Positions 23,244-32,465 of a DNA stretch of 64,000 nt are shown here, in pieces. Each line of letters opens with the position of its first letter. Position 1 is the first letter of the stretch. This DNA comes from Paracoccus salsus (GTDB lineage: Bacteria > Pseudomonadota > Alphaproteobacteria > Rhodobacterales > Rhodobacteraceae), in assembly GCF_021556615.1 (NCBI RefSeq), contig NZ_JAKGGD010000006.1, forward strand, positions 1 to 64,000, read 5' to 3'. Position numbers and translations under genes: made by a program. The notes below the pieces were generated by a model. It was not told the DNA's origin. It searched no databases and saw nothing but the letters and a program-made list of their open reading frames with translations.

Positions 23244-23668
23244 TCCGTCTGTTCACCATCGCCACAAGCGGCCCCGCCTGCCACGAGTTCACCCGCGACG
23301 TCGCGCGCTGGCTGGCCGAGATCGGCGCACATGACGGCGTGCTGACACTGATGGTCCGGCACACCTCCTGTTCGCTGCTGATCCAGGAAAATGCAGATCC
23401 CGATGTGCAGATCGATCTGCTGAACTGGCTTGATCGCATCGCACCGGCCGCAGACCACCCCACGATGGGCTGGATCACCCATCGCGACGAGGGGCCAGAC
23501 GACATGCCCGCGCATCTGAAGGCGGCGCTGCTGCCCGTCAGCCTGCAGATCCCGGTGTCCGCCGGGCGGATGATGCTGGGCACCTGGCAGGGCATCTATC
23601 TGGTCGAGCATCGGAAGGCCCCCCATGACAGGCAGGTCGCCGGGTTGTTTCAGCCGGTGGAAGGCTGA
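23240..23668 (+). CDS. yjbQ: YjbQ family protein (UPF0047)
   Basis: The 142-residue protein belongs to the YjbQ/UPF0047 family, whose members have been reported with weak thiamine-phosphate synthase activity in vitro; the true role is not established. The motifs HTSCSLLIQENADPDV, HRDEGPDDMPAHLKAAL and GTWQGIYLVEHR include the conserved His and acidic residues of the presumed metal site. The GTG start overlaps the rmuC stop (GTGA), so translation is coupled. Confidence 0.9.
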   Translation: MIRLFTIATSGPACHEFTRDVARWLAEIGAHDGVLTLMVRHTSCSLLIQENADPDVQIDLLNWLDRIAPAADHPTMGWITHRDEGPDDMPAHLKAALLPVSLQIPVSAGRMMLGTWQGIYLVEHRKAPHDRQVAGLFQPVEG

Positions 23669-23807
23669 GCGCGGCTGGATTGGCCAGCCCGGGCCAGCCC
23701 CGCCCAGCCCGGGAACGATCTGTTGCCCGCACCCGGCCGTCCCGCACCGGGCATGGGCGCGCGCGCGGCATTCGGGTCACACGTCGTTCCGTGCCTATGT
23801 AGTAGCC

Positions 23808-23816
23808 TGTGGATAA
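23808..23816 (-). promoter_or_regulatory. Perfect DnaA box before nrdR
   Basis: TGTGGATAA on the plus strand is TTATCCACA on the minus strand, the strongest classical DnaA box, 65 bases before the nrdR start. Only a single box was noticed, so an origin is unlikely and a transcriptional role is the better guess. Confidence 0.45.
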
Positions 23817-23881
23817 CCCTACCCAAGCCCTGCCAAGCTGCCTATAGTGGCTGCGGATCCAGGGACTTGGGGGACAACAGG

Positions 23882-24346
23882 ATGCGCTGCCCGTTTTGCG
23901 GAAATGCCGATACGCAGGTCAAGGATTCGCGCCCGGCCGAAGACAATGTGGCGATCCGGCGCCGGCGTTTCTGTCCCGCCTGCGGGGGGCGTTTCACCAC
24001 CTATGAGCGGGTCCAGCTGCGCGATCTGGTCGTGGTGAAATCGAACGGCAAGCGCGAGGATTTCGACCGCGACAAGATGGCCCGCTCGATCCGCATCGCC
24101 ATGCAGAAGCGTCCTGTCGAACCCGAGCGCATCGAACAGATGATCAGCGGCATCGTGCGGCGTCTGGAAAGCACCGGCGAGACGGACATCCCCTCGAAGA
24201 TGATCGGCGAGATCGTGATGGAGGCGCTGTCGCGCATCGACAATGTCGCCTATGTGCGCTTCGCCAGCGTCTACAAGAACTTCCAGGACGCAGACGATTT
24301 CGACAAGTTCGTATCGGAACTGCGTCCGGGCGCGGGGTCCGATTGA
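23882..24346 (+). CDS. nrdR: Ribonucleotide reductase regulator NrdR
   Basis: NrdR is a zinc-ribbon/ATP-cone repressor of ribonucleotide reductase genes. The 154-residue protein has the four-cysteine zinc ribbon ([17 protein letters not shown]...[12 protein letters not shown], about 1-34) and the ATP-cone domain ([20 protein letters not shown], about 49-139). The ATG at 23882 has a purine-rich leader. The stop overlaps the ribD TTG start, matching the common nrdR-ribD order. A DnaA box lies upstream. Confidence 0.96.
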   Translation: MRCPFCGNADTQVKDSRPAEDNVAIRRRRFCPACGGRFTTYERVQLRDLVVVKSNGKREDFDRDKMARSIRIAMQKRPVEPERIEQMISGIVRRLESTGETDIPSKMIGEIVMEALSRIDNVAYVRFASVYKNFQDADDFDKFVSELRPGAGSD

Positions 24347-25350
24347 CCCGGAACGAACTGGATCTGCGGCACATGCACCATGCGCTGCGACTTGCGCGGC
24401 GCGGGCTTGGCAATGTCTGGCCGAACCCTGCCGTGGGCTGCGTGCTCGTCAGCAAGGGCAGGGTGGTGGGGCGCGGATGGACACAGCCCGGCGGACGACC
24501 CCATGCGGAACGCGTGGCGCTGGACCAGGCCGGAGCCGAGGCGCGCGGCGCCACAGCCTATGTCACGCTTGAACCCTGCGCCCATCACGGCCGCACATCT
24601 CCCTGCGCCGAGGCGCTTGTCGCTGCCGGAATCGCCCGCGTCGTGACCGCCCACACCGATCCCGACCCCAGGGTCGCGGGACGCGGCCACGCCATCCTGC
24701 GCGCCGCCGCGATCGAGGTGACCGAGGGCGTCGCCGAGTCGGATGCCCGGGCGCTGCAATCGGGCTTCCTGTCTTGCGTCGCGCGCGGTCGGCCCTTCGT
24801 CACGCTGAAACTGGCCAGCAGCTTCGACGGGCGCATCGCCACTTCGCAGGGCGAGAGCCGGTGGATCACCGGCCCGGCCGCACGCGTGCATGTTCATGCC
24901 ATGCGGCTGCAACATGACGCGATCATGGTCGGCGGCGGCACCGCGCGGGCCGACCTGCCCCAGCTGAATGTGCGCGGATTCGGTCCGGTCCGACAGCCGG
25001 TTCGCGTCGTTCTGACGTCGCGGCCGCTGCCCGAACTGCCCGACGAGGGGCCGGAGCACGGGCCGTTGTGGCAGCTTTCCGGCACGCCCGCGGCGGTGAT
25101 GGCGGAACTGGCGGCGCGCGGGCTCACGCGCGTGTTCTGCGAGGGGGGCGGTCAGCTGGCCGCCGGCCTGATCGCCGCTGATGTCGTCGATCAGCTTGTG
25201 GGCTATACGGCCGGGCTGGTTCTGGGCCGGGACGGCCGTCCATCGATCGGTGCGCTTGATCTGCCCCGTCTGTCCGACGCGCCGCGTTTTCACCTGGTGG
25301 AAAGCCGCGCGGTCGGTCCCGATATCTTCCACCGCTGGCTTCGCGCGTGA
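24343..25350 (+). CDS. ribD: Bifunctional riboflavin deaminase/reductase RibD
   Basis: RibD performs the deamination and side-chain reduction steps of riboflavin synthesis. The 335-residue protein has the deaminase domain with zinc ligands ([18 protein letters not shown], about 46-85) and the NADPH reductase domain ([36 protein letters not shown]). The start is TTG at 24343, overlapping the nrdR stop as TTGA; this preserves the conserved [12 protein letters not shown] region, and coupling explains the weak start. The rib operon is interrupted after this gene by the convergent kps genes. Confidence 0.95.
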   Translation: MTRNELDLRHMHHALRLARRGLGNVWPNPAVGCVLVSKGRVVGRGWTQPGGRPHAERVALDQAGAEARGATAYVTLEPCAHHGRTSPCAEALVAAGIARVVTAHTDPDPRVAGRGHAILRAAAIEVTEGVAESDARALQSGFLSCVARGRPFVTLKLASSFDGRIATSQGESRWITGPAARVHVHAMRLQHDAIMVGGGTARADLPQLNVRGFGPVRQPVRVVLTSRPLPELPDEGPEHGPLWQLSGTPAAVMAELAARGLTRVFCEGGGQLAAGLIAADVVDQLVGYTAGLVLGRDGRPSIGALDLPRLSDAPRFHLVESRAVGPDIFHRWLRA

Positions 25351-25362
25351 CGCAATCGCGTT

Positions 25363-27375
25363 TCAGCGCCGCCAGATCCAGCTATGCCCCGCCAGCGCGC
25401 CCTGCGCCTTCGCCAGCAGACGCAGCGCCGCGCCGCGATTTGCCGCTTGTGGATCGGCCAGCCTGTCCAGCGCGACCTCGGGCGGGCAGGGCAGCCCCGA
25501 AACCGGGTCGCGATAGCGGGGATAGGCGATCAGGCAGGCGTGGACCAGTGCCGCAAGCGTCGGACGCGCGACCCGGCGCGCGGGGATCGGGCCCAGGTCG
25601 CGGGTCAGTCCCCAGCCGGCGTAGAACGGGGCGCCAAGCACACTGACCGGAATGCCGCGCAGCAAGGCCTCGAACCCCAGCGTCGAGGTGATGGTCCAGA
25701 CTTCGTCCACGCTGTCCAGCAGGGCTGCGGCGTCCACTCGGCGTGCGACCTGGTCGCAAATCCCGGACAGGTCGGCGTCGGAGATCGCGCCGGGACGCAG
25801 CCCCGCCTCGACATCGGGGTGGGGCTTGTAGATCAGCAGCGCTGCGGGGTTCTCGGCCCTCGCGCGTGCCAGAAGCTCGATGTTGCGCCGCTCGGCGCCG
25901 GCACCCAGCCGGATCGACGCGTCGTCCTCGACCTGTCCGGGCACCAGGATGACCCGCCGACCGTCGCGGTGCAGCGGGGCAGGTGGCATGCTGGCCAGAT
26001 TGTATTTCGACAATCCCTTCAGCCGGATCGCGTCGATCAGCCGGCTTGCGCGGGCCTCGCCGCCCGGTGGCGGACCCAGGGCGATCAGACGCTCCAGCCG
26101 GCTTTCCCGCGTCGGATCGTAGTAGATGCCCAGATCGTCGGCGACCAGCGACAAGGGCGGTGTCAACGCCGCGCCAAGGCCGCGCGACCGCAGGAAACCG
26201 TCCTCGACCCGGATCGCCCGGGCGGCCTCGGCCCCCCGTCCTGCCCAGGTCAGCGTCACCTGCGCCGAAGGCCGTCGGGCGAAGCGGACGGGCCTGGCAT
26301 CACCGAACGCGCGGGCGATGAAAGGCCGCTTCCACAACCGCATGCCGTAAGCCAGATGTCCGTCGCGATCCTGTCGCCAGACCTGGGTCTCTGCCTGCAG
26401 CTGGTCAACCGCGCCATGGAAATCGGTCAGCCGGTCGCGGCATGGATCATACCAGACGGGCGCCAGGAGATGGCTGGCCGCGAACAGATCCTCGCGGCTT
26501 GCCCGGCCCCGACGCCCGTCGGGAAGGCCATGCTCATCCTGGCTGAGTCCCCAGCCCGCATAGAAGGGTTGACCAAAGAGCCTCGGCGCTTGCCCGGCCA
26601 GCAGCGCCTCGTATCCCAGTTGCGAACTGACGGCGTACACGGCGCGGGCATCCGCGACCAGGCGCCAGGGTGAGACCGGGCCGTCGCACAGCATCTCTCC
26701 GGCGCGCAGATCGGCCGCAGCCAGATGACCGAGGCGAAGTCCGGCGGCGGTTTCGGGGTGGCTGCGCACAACGATCGGGACGCCGGGGTTTTCTGCGCGG
26801 GCGGCGCCCAGCATGCGCAGGAAAACCCCACGGCCCGCGCCCATCAGCGATGCGTCGCCACGCGTCTGGTCGATGACCAGCACATATCCCCGACCGGGTG
26901 GAGCCAAGGCCGGATCGTGGCCGTTGTATTTCGACAGATCGAGCGACCTCAGTCGCGCCAGACCGGCGGCCGCCTGGACTTCAAGCCCTTCGGTGCGCCC
27001 GTCCACAATGAGGCGTTCGATCAGGGACGGCCGTGCAGGATCGAAATGCACGCCTTCGGTGTCGATCAGAAGTCCCACAGGTCCGCGCCGGGCCAGCCGT
27101 CCGGCGGCACGACCGGGCAGGATCGACCGCAGGAAGGCATCCTCGATCGTGACCAGCGGCGCGCCGGATCGCGCCGCGACAGCGCGTCCGCGCCAGGCGG
27201 TCGGGCTGGCCCCCCAGATCGCGATCGCATCGCCGCAGCGGGGAACGCCCGCCGCTACCCGCCATCCGGCCAATGCAAGGATCCGGTGCAGCCGGGGCCT
27301 TGTCCAGAAGCCCGCGCTATAGACACAGAGCCGCCGGGGACTGTCCCCGGCGGCCCAGCCCGTTCCCGCGTCCAT
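25363..27375 (-). CDS. kpsC: Capsule polysaccharide Kdo-transferase KpsC (LpsZ-like)
   Basis: KpsC builds, with KpsS, the beta-Kdo linker that joins group 2-type capsule polysaccharide to its lipid anchor. The 670-residue protein has two related halves, each with an SKYN segment, a proton-donor-like SHPE or PHPD strand, and a PFYAGWGL motif (first copy about residue 270, second about 590), which is the KpsC double-domain arrangement. The ATG at 27375 has AAGGG upstream; the frame extends to 27495 without conservation. It lies seven bases after the OPX gene stop and is clearly its operon partner. Confidence 0.9.
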   Translation of the reverse strand: MDAGTGWAAGDSPRRLCVYSAGFWTRPRLHRILALAGWRVAAGVPRCGDAIAIWGASPTAWRGRAVAARSGAPLVTIEDAFLRSILPGRAAGRLARRGPVGLLIDTEGVHFDPARPSLIERLIVDGRTEGLEVQAAAGLARLRSLDLSKYNGHDPALAPPGRGYVLVIDQTRGDASLMGAGRGVFLRMLGAARAENPGVPIVVRSHPETAAGLRLGHLAAADLRAGEMLCDGPVSPWRLVADARAVYAVSSQLGYEALLAGQAPRLFGQPFYAGWGLSQDEHGLPDGRRGRASREDLFAASHLLAPVWYDPCRDRLTDFHGAVDQLQAETQVWRQDRDGHLAYGMRLWKRPFIARAFGDARPVRFARRPSAQVTLTWAGRGAEAARAIRVEDGFLRSRGLGAALTPPLSLVADDLGIYYDPTRESRLERLIALGPPPGGEARASRLIDAIRLKGLSKYNLASMPPAPLHRDGRRVILVPGQVEDDASIRLGAGAERRNIELLARARAENPAALLIYKPHPDVEAGLRPGAISDADLSGICDQVARRVDAAALLDSVDEVWTITSTLGFEALLRGIPVSVLGAPFYAGWGLTRDLGPIPARRVARPTLAALVHACLIAYPRYRDPVSGLPCPPEVALDRLADPQAANRGAALRLLAKAQGALAGHSWIWRR

Positions 27376-27382
27376 CTGGCCC

Positions 27383-28513
27383 TTATTCGCCGAAGCTTGC
27401 CACGGTGTCTGCCGAGTCGACGCTGCCGGTGATGGCCGCGATGGTCTTGTTCCACTGCACATAGGGGGCTTCGGTGACGTAGATCGTGTCGCCATCGCGG
27501 ATCAGGAAATCACGCGCGAGGAACAGCCCGTTCGGCCGCGTCAGGTCCAGCACATAGGCCATGCGCTGCGTGCCGTAGACCGGCTTGCCAAGAACCCTGC
27601 TGGCCACGGATTCAGGTTCGTCGCGCAGAACGAACACGCCGGTCGGGTCCGCCAGCGCCGAGCTGAGGCCGCCGACCATGGCGATCGCCTCGACCGCGCT
27701 GATCATCTCGTTGCCCAGGGGCACGCGGGTCTGTCCGCCCAGTGCGCCAAGCGCGGTGAAGTTGCGCTGATCTTCCTCGACCAGGATGATGTCGCCCGGT
27801 CGCAGCGCGATGTCGTTGGACCGGCTGCCGTAAAGATCGGTCAGCGAGACCTTGCCCTGGCTGCCGCCGCGCTTGACCGTGATGACCGCCACTTCGGGCT
27901 CGACCGAGACCCCGCCAGCCTGAGCCAGCATCGATGACAGGGTGCGGGTCGGCCGTTCGATCGGATAGACGCCCTGCGCCAGGACCTTGCCCATCACCGA
28001 CACCGTCGCACCATTGCCGGCAACCCGCGAGACGGTCACCTGCGGATCGGGGGTCTGAGCGCTGAGACGTTCGGTGATGATCTGGCGCAGCTGTTCGGGG
28101 CTGTTGCCCGCCGCGCGGATGCGGCCGGCATAGGGCACGAAGATATAGCCCGCGCTGTCGACCTGAATTTCTGTCAGTGCGGTCGAGCTGGCCCCCAGCG
28201 AGGTCAGCAGCCCGTCATCCACGTTTTCCCAGATCGACAGGCCCAGAACGTCGCCTGCCCGGATTTCATCCGCGCCGACCTGGCCCGCGTTGCGGAAGCT
28301 GGACGAAAACCCGTAGGCGGGCGCGAAATTGCTCGCCCGATTGACGTGATCATTGACATAGATGACGTTCGCGTTCCCGCCACGTTCGACGGCACCGGCG
28401 TAGATCTCTTTCTTGTTCGGGCCCGGTCGCGGCAAGCCGCATGCTGTCACCAGCACCAACGCCGCGATCATGGTCAGCCGCAGGATACCGGCCTGGGGGA
28501 AAATGGCTGTCAC
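27383..28513 (-). CDS. Polysaccharide export lipoprotein (OPX family, KpsD/Wza-like)
   Basis: OPX proteins form the outer-membrane exit channel for capsule. The 376-residue protein has a type II signal peptide with lipobox VTAC (Cys25), a polysaccharide export domain (ADEIRAGDVLGLSIWENVDDG, about 80-170) and SLBB repeats (GATVSVMGKVLAQGVYPIERPTRTL; TALGALGGQTRVPLGNEMISAVEAI). The start is GTG at 28513 with AGGAG eight bases upstream. Position between kpsS and kpsC supports a capsule role. The inner-membrane ABC transporter (KpsM, T, E) is not in the window. Confidence 0.88.
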   Translation of the reverse strand: MTAIFPQAGILRLTMIAALVLVTACGLPRPGPNKKEIYAGAVERGGNANVIYVNDHVNRASNFAPAYGFSSSFRNAGQVGADEIRAGDVLGLSIWENVDDGLLTSLGASSTALTEIQVDSAGYIFVPYAGRIRAAGNSPEQLRQIITERLSAQTPDPQVTVSRVAGNGATVSVMGKVLAQGVYPIERPTRTLSSMLAQAGGVSVEPEVAVITVKRGGSQGKVSLTDLYGSRSNDIALRPGDIILVEEDQRNFTALGALGGQTRVPLGNEMISAVEAIAMVGGLSSALADPTGVFVLRDEPESVASRVLGKPVYGTQRMAYVLDLTRPNGLFLARDFLIRDGDTIYVTEAPYVQWNKTIAAITGSVDSADTVASFGE

Positions 28514-28608
28514 CTCGAAACTCCTGTTTTCATTTCGGCGGGGGTATGCGCCCGTTTATGCTTCAATCTATCGGTTGGTCCCTGAAGAAACCACCATTTC
28601 ATGCTGTT

Positions 28609-29943
28609 TCAGTCGCGGCGGTCTGCGATCTGGTGCCGATGTGCGACACGCCCCTTTGCCAGCGCCTCGTAGGGGTCGTCCGGGGCCAGGATCAGGTCCG
28701 CGACAAGCCGCAGCGTGTGGGCGCGCGAGCGGCGGGAATAGAATCCGCCGGGCACCTGGCTGGTCTGCAGAAGGAAGTCGCGAAGGACGCGGTAGGCTTG
28801 CGGATCGGGTGGCTGCGGTTCGGCAAGGAAATCCGCCAGCGACTGGTCGGCAACGATGCCCGGCTTGGCGTAGACCGCGCGACCCAGTGCCTTCACCGGG
28901 ATCCCGCGCCACAGCGCCTGCTGCGCGGCGGTCGAGTTGACAGTGATCACCGAGCGCGCATGGGCCATCTGTTCGGCCAGTTTGCCGCTGCGCATGTAAT
29001 GCACGCGGCCTTCGACGCCGAGATGCCTCGCGGCCTGCAGGATCGCGCGCCGGTTTTCCGCGCGGCCATCCTCGAGCGGGTGTGCCTTGAAGATCAGATG
29101 ATGGTGACGCGGCGCGGCGCGCGAAAACTCCCCGATGACGGTGTCGATGAACTGGCTGTTGCGGGTGAAGGGTGAATGTCCCAGGAAGTTGGAATCGTGT
29201 TCCAGTTGCATCGGCACCAGAGAATAGGGCCGACCCGACAGCTTGAAACGCCGCCACTGGACCATGGATTTCAGACGATAGGCCGGTGCCATCAGGAAAC
29301 GCCGCAGATTGAGCCTGAATTCCTGCCCGATCGTGATCGCGCGGTGGCCGCGATAGCGGCGATACCGGCCATTCGCGATCAGCACGATGAAATGATAGAA
29401 GGCGCCATAGAACTTGTGATGACCCATGTCGCCCCAGCGTGCCGGCGGGCGACGGATCTCGCTGCCGGAGTCCCGCAGGGCCGCGCGCATCTGCGACAGC
29501 GAGATCCGCAACAGCGCCGAATGACCATTCGATCCACCCCGCTCGTAGCTGATCCAGTAAGGGCGCAGATACCCTTCTTCGAAGACATGCAGGCGCAGGC
29601 CGTCATCGCGGGCGGCGCTGCGCGCGATGTCGTGGATCGGCCGGACGTCACCATAGAGCACGATATCGGTCACACCCTTTTCGACAAGGATGCGGTCCAG
29701 ATGCTGGGGCCAGTCCTGCATGCTCCCGGTGTGGCGGATGAGTGACGCCTTGTCTGACCAGAAGAATTCGTCGCCGGCGTTGAAACCGCAGCGCCAGACG
29801 GTCGCGCCGGCAGCGCGCAGCAACCGGGCCAGGCGGTCAAAGAACGGCCCGTGCGGCCCTTGCAAAAACAGGAAGACCCGCGCCTCTGTCCCGGTGGGCG
29901 GATCGGTGGCCAGGCCATCTACGGAAAGGCGTTGGTGCAGCAT
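28609..29943 (-). CDS. kpsS: Capsule polysaccharide Kdo-transferase KpsS
   Basis: KpsS starts the poly-Kdo linker on the phosphatidylglycerol anchor of ABC-dependent capsules. The 444-residue protein has the capsule synthesis domain features: FLFLQGPHGPFFDRLARLL at the N-terminus, LHVFEEGYLRPYWISYE, the QLEHDSNF segment, the FKAHPLEDG acceptor region, and TVNSTAAQQALWRGIPVKALG. It is the first gene of the kpsS-OPX-kpsC cluster. It starts at the ATG at 29943, divergent from ribE. Confidence 0.9.
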   Translation of the reverse strand: MLHQRLSVDGLATDPPTGTEARVFLFLQGPHGPFFDRLARLLRAAGATVWRCGFNAGDEFFWSDKASLIRHTGSMQDWPQHLDRILVEKGVTDIVLYGDVRPIHDIARSAARDDGLRLHVFEEGYLRPYWISYERGGSNGHSALLRISLSQMRAALRDSGSEIRRPPARWGDMGHHKFYGAFYHFIVLIANGRYRRYRGHRAITIGQEFRLNLRRFLMAPAYRLKSMVQWRRFKLSGRPYSLVPMQLEHDSNFLGHSPFTRNSQFIDTVIGEFSRAAPRHHHLIFKAHPLEDGRAENRRAILQAARHLGVEGRVHYMRSGKLAEQMAHARSVITVNSTAAQQALWRGIPVKALGRAVYAKPGIVADQSLADFLAEPQPPDPQAYRVLRDFLLQTSQVPGGFYSRRSRAHTLRLVADLILAPDDPYEALAKGRVAHRHQIADRRD

Positions 29944-30002
29944 CTTGCCCGGCGGACGATATGAGATCGGAAACGGAACGTCTGCCGGTCATGACACGAA
30001 TT

Positions 30003-30021
30003 CGTTAGGATATCCATAACG
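30003..30021. promoter_or_regulatory. Near-perfect dyad between kpsS and ribE
   Basis: CGTTA-GGATATCC-A-TAACG is an inverted repeat with one extra base, 60 bases upstream of kpsS and 105 bases upstream of ribE. It could be an operator for the capsule genes. No regulator is assigned. Confidence 0.3.
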
Positions 30022-30125
30022 CTTCGGCCCCATTTCGCCCCATTGCCGCGGCGTCCATGCGCCACCCCTTCTTGCGCGGGCGCGGTCGATGGCCTAGTTC
30101 GGGTCCAGCAGCAGGGGTCATGACG

Positions 30126-30731
30126 ATGTTCACGGGGATCATCACCGATATCGGCACGGTTCGCGCGGTCGAGATGCGCGGCGACATGCGCGCCCGGATC
30201 GGCTGTGGATATGACATGGCGGGGGTCGAGATGGGGGCCTCGGTGGCCTGCGACGGCGTTTGCCTGACGGTTGTCGCGAAGGGTGACGACTGGTTCGATG
30301 TCGACATCTCGGCCGAGACGATCAGCAAGTCGAATATCGGCGCGAACGGATGGTCCGTCGGCAGGCGGCTGAACCTGGAACGCGCGCTGAAGGTCGGAGA
30401 CGAACTTGGCGGCCACATCGTCAGCGGGCATGTCGATGGCGTCGCGCGGATCGTCGGGGCACGCGACGAAGGCGGCAGCCTGCGCCTGACCTTCGAGGCA
30501 CCCCCGGGGCTGGCGCGGTTCATCGCCCCCAAGGGATCGGTCGCGCTGAACGGCACCTCGCTGACCGTGAACGAAGTCGATGGCACCCGCTTCGGCATCA
30601 ACCTCATCCCGCATACGCAGCAGGTCACGACCTGGGGCGATGCGCAGGAAGGCGATGCCGTCAACCTCGAGATCGACACGCTGGCGCGCTATGTCGCGCG
30701 GCTGGCCGAAGCCGGCGCGGCGGGTATATAG
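30126..30731 (+). CDS. ribE: Riboflavin synthase alpha chain RibE
   Basis: Riboflavin synthase converts two dimethylribityllumazine molecules to riboflavin. The 201-residue protein starts with the family MFTGIITDIG motif and contains two lumazine-binding repeats, shown by GASVACDGVCLTVV and GGHIVSGHVDG in the first and GSVALNGTSLTVNEV in the second. The ATG at 30126 is preferred over 30120 because the MFTG start is conserved and its spacing to AGGGGT is better. No FMN riboswitch was recognised upstream. Confidence 0.95.
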   Translation: MFTGIITDIGTVRAVEMRGDMRARIGCGYDMAGVEMGASVACDGVCLTVVAKGDDWFDVDISAETISKSNIGANGWSVGRRLNLERALKVGDELGGHIVSGHVDGVARIVGARDEGGSLRLTFEAPPGLARFIAPKGSVALNGTSLTVNEVDGTRFGINLIPHTQQVTTWGDAQEGDAVNLEIDTLARYVARLAEAGAAGI

Positions 30732-30790
30732 GCAAGTGAGGCGGGCTGGCGGTTCCGTCAGCGGAGCGCGACATTTCAAGGGAAGCCACC

Positions 30791-31909
30791 ATGCAGTTTG
30801 AAAAGCCCGGTCCGGTCGAAAGCGATCTGAGCAACGCGATCTCGACCATCGAGGAGATCATCGAGGATGCCCGGAACGGCCGGATGTTCATCCTCGTCGA
30901 TCACGAGGACCGCGAGAACGAGGGCGATCTTGTGATCCCCGCCCAGATGGCCACGCCCGATGCCGTCAATTTCATGGCCACGCATGGTCGCGGTCTGATC
31001 TGCCTGTCGCTGCCCGGCGACCGCATCGACGCGCTGGGGCTGACGCTGATGAGCCCCAAGAACTCCAGCCGCCACGAGACCGCGTTCACCATGTCGATCG
31101 AGGCGCGCGAAGGCGTCACCACCGGAATCAGCGCCCATGATCGCGCGCGCACGATCAGCGTGGCCATCGATCCCTCCAAGGGTGGCGCCGACATCGCCAC
31201 GCCCGGCCATATCTTTCCGCTTCGCGCGCGCGAGGGCGGCGTCCTGGTCCGCGCAGGACACACCGAGGCTGCGGTGGACATCGCGCGCCTTGCCGGCCTG
31301 AACCCGGCCGGTGTCATCTGCGAGATCATGAACGAGGACGGCAGCATGGCGCGGCTGCCCGACCTGGTCGCATTCGCGCAGAAGCACGGGCTGAAGATCG
31401 GCACGATCAGCGACCTGATCCGCTATCGCCGCCGGCACGACAACCTGATCGCAGAGCGCAGCCAGCGCGCGGTGCAATCGGTCAATGGCGGTGAATGGAT
31501 GATGCGGGTCTTTGCCGACGAGACTCAGGGGGCCGAGCATATCGTGCTGACCAAGGGCGATCTGAACGCGCCGGGGCCGGTTCTGGTCCGCATGCACGCG
31601 CTGGACCCGCTGCACGATGTGCTGGGGATCGGCCGCGAGGATGCCGGCAGCCTGCCCGCCGCGATGCAAGAGATCGCCCGCGAGGGAAAGGGCGTGGTCG
31701 TGCTGATCCGCGACCTGACCAACGCGGTGGCCCAGCCCGGCGAGGTCGGTCCCCATACGCTGCGCCAATACGGGCTGGGCGCGCAGATCCTGTCGGCGCT
31801 GGGTCTGTCGGAGCTGATCCTTCTGACGAATTCCGCGCCGGTCAAGGTCGTCGGGCTTGACGCCTACGGGCTTTCCATCCATTCCACGCGGCCTATTCCC
31901 AGGGATTGA
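30791..31909 (+). CDS. ribB: 3,4-dihydroxy-2-butanone 4-phosphate synthase with degenerate GTP cyclohydrolase II domain
   Basis: The N-terminal half (about 1-205) is a complete DHBP synthase with the acidic metal site in LVDHEDRENEGDLVI, SPKNSSRHETAFTMS and RAGHTEAAVDIARLAG. The C-terminal half (about 210-372) has the fold pattern of GTP cyclohydrolase II (ending VGLDAYGLSIHSTRPI), but the zinc-binding segment reads VRMHALDPLHDVLG and has none of the three cysteines. It therefore supplies DHBP but probably not cyclohydrolase activity. The 372-residue length fits the fused RibBA form. Confidence 0.93.
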   Translation: MQFEKPGPVESDLSNAISTIEEIIEDARNGRMFILVDHEDRENEGDLVIPAQMATPDAVNFMATHGRGLICLSLPGDRIDALGLTLMSPKNSSRHETAFTMSIEAREGVTTGISAHDRARTISVAIDPSKGGADIATPGHIFPLRAREGGVLVRAGHTEAAVDIARLAGLNPAGVICEIMNEDGSMARLPDLVAFAQKHGLKIGTISDLIRYRRRHDNLIAERSQRAVQSVNGGEWMMRVFADETQGAEHIVLTKGDLNAPGPVLVRMHALDPLHDVLGIGREDAGSLPAAMQEIAREGKGVVVLIRDLTNAVAQPGEVGPHTLRQYGLGAQILSALGLSELILLTNSAPVKVVGLDAYGLSIHSTRPIPRD

Positions 31910-31913
31910 GACG

Positions 31914-32465
31914 ATGGCCTCGAACACACAGCACCACCTGCTTGAGCTGCCGCACCTTGATGCGCCGGTCCGTCTGCTGGCGGTCATCGCACCCTATTAC
32001 AAGGCGATCGCGGACGGGTTGCTGGCCGGGGCGCGCGCCACGGCCGACACGGCCGGCGCCGTTCTGGACGTGGTCGAGGTGCCGGGTGCGCTCGAGATAC
32101 CGACCGCGGTCGCGATCGCCGCGCGCCGGTCCGGATATGACGGCTTCGTGGCACTTGGCTGCGTGATCCGGGGCGAGACGACACATTACGACACCGTCTG
32201 CAACGACAGTTCACGCGGGCTGACGCTTCTGGGGCTTCAGGGCGTGTGCATCGGCAACGGCATCCTGACGGTCGAGACCATCGACCAGGCCGAGGTCCGG
32301 GCCGACCCCGAGGGTCAGAACAAGGGAGGGGGCGCCACCGCGGCGGCGCTTCATCTGGTGGCGCTCAGCCGGAAATGGGCGAGCCGCCGCGATCCCGGCA
32401 GTCCGCCGAACGACCCTGACCCCGTCCGGCTTGCGGGCCGACTGGAAGGGCAGGGCAACGCATGA
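31914..32465 (+). CDS. ribH: 6,7-dimethyl-8-ribityllumazine synthase RibH
   Basis: RibH condenses DHBP with the ribitylaminouracil to give lumazine. The 183-residue protein has VVEVPGALEIPTAV, GYDGFVALGCVIRGETTHYD with the catalytic His, and GNGILTVETIDQAEVRA. The ATG at 31914 follows the ribB stop by four bases; its stop overlaps nusB by four. A charged C-terminal tail of about 25 residues extends past the core. Confidence 0.95.
   Translation: MASNTQHHLLELPHLDAPVRLLAVIAPYYKAIADGLLAGARATADTAGAVLDVVEVPGALEIPTAVAIAARRSGYDGFVALGCVIRGETTHYDTVCNDSSRGLTLLGLQGVCIGNGILTVETIDQAEVRADPEGQNKGGGATAAALHLVALSRKWASRRDPGSPPNDPDPVRLAGRLEGQGNA

Noticed and set aside
29944..30119. FMN riboswitch before ribE
   Set aside because: The conserved FMN aptamer segments were not found in the leader.
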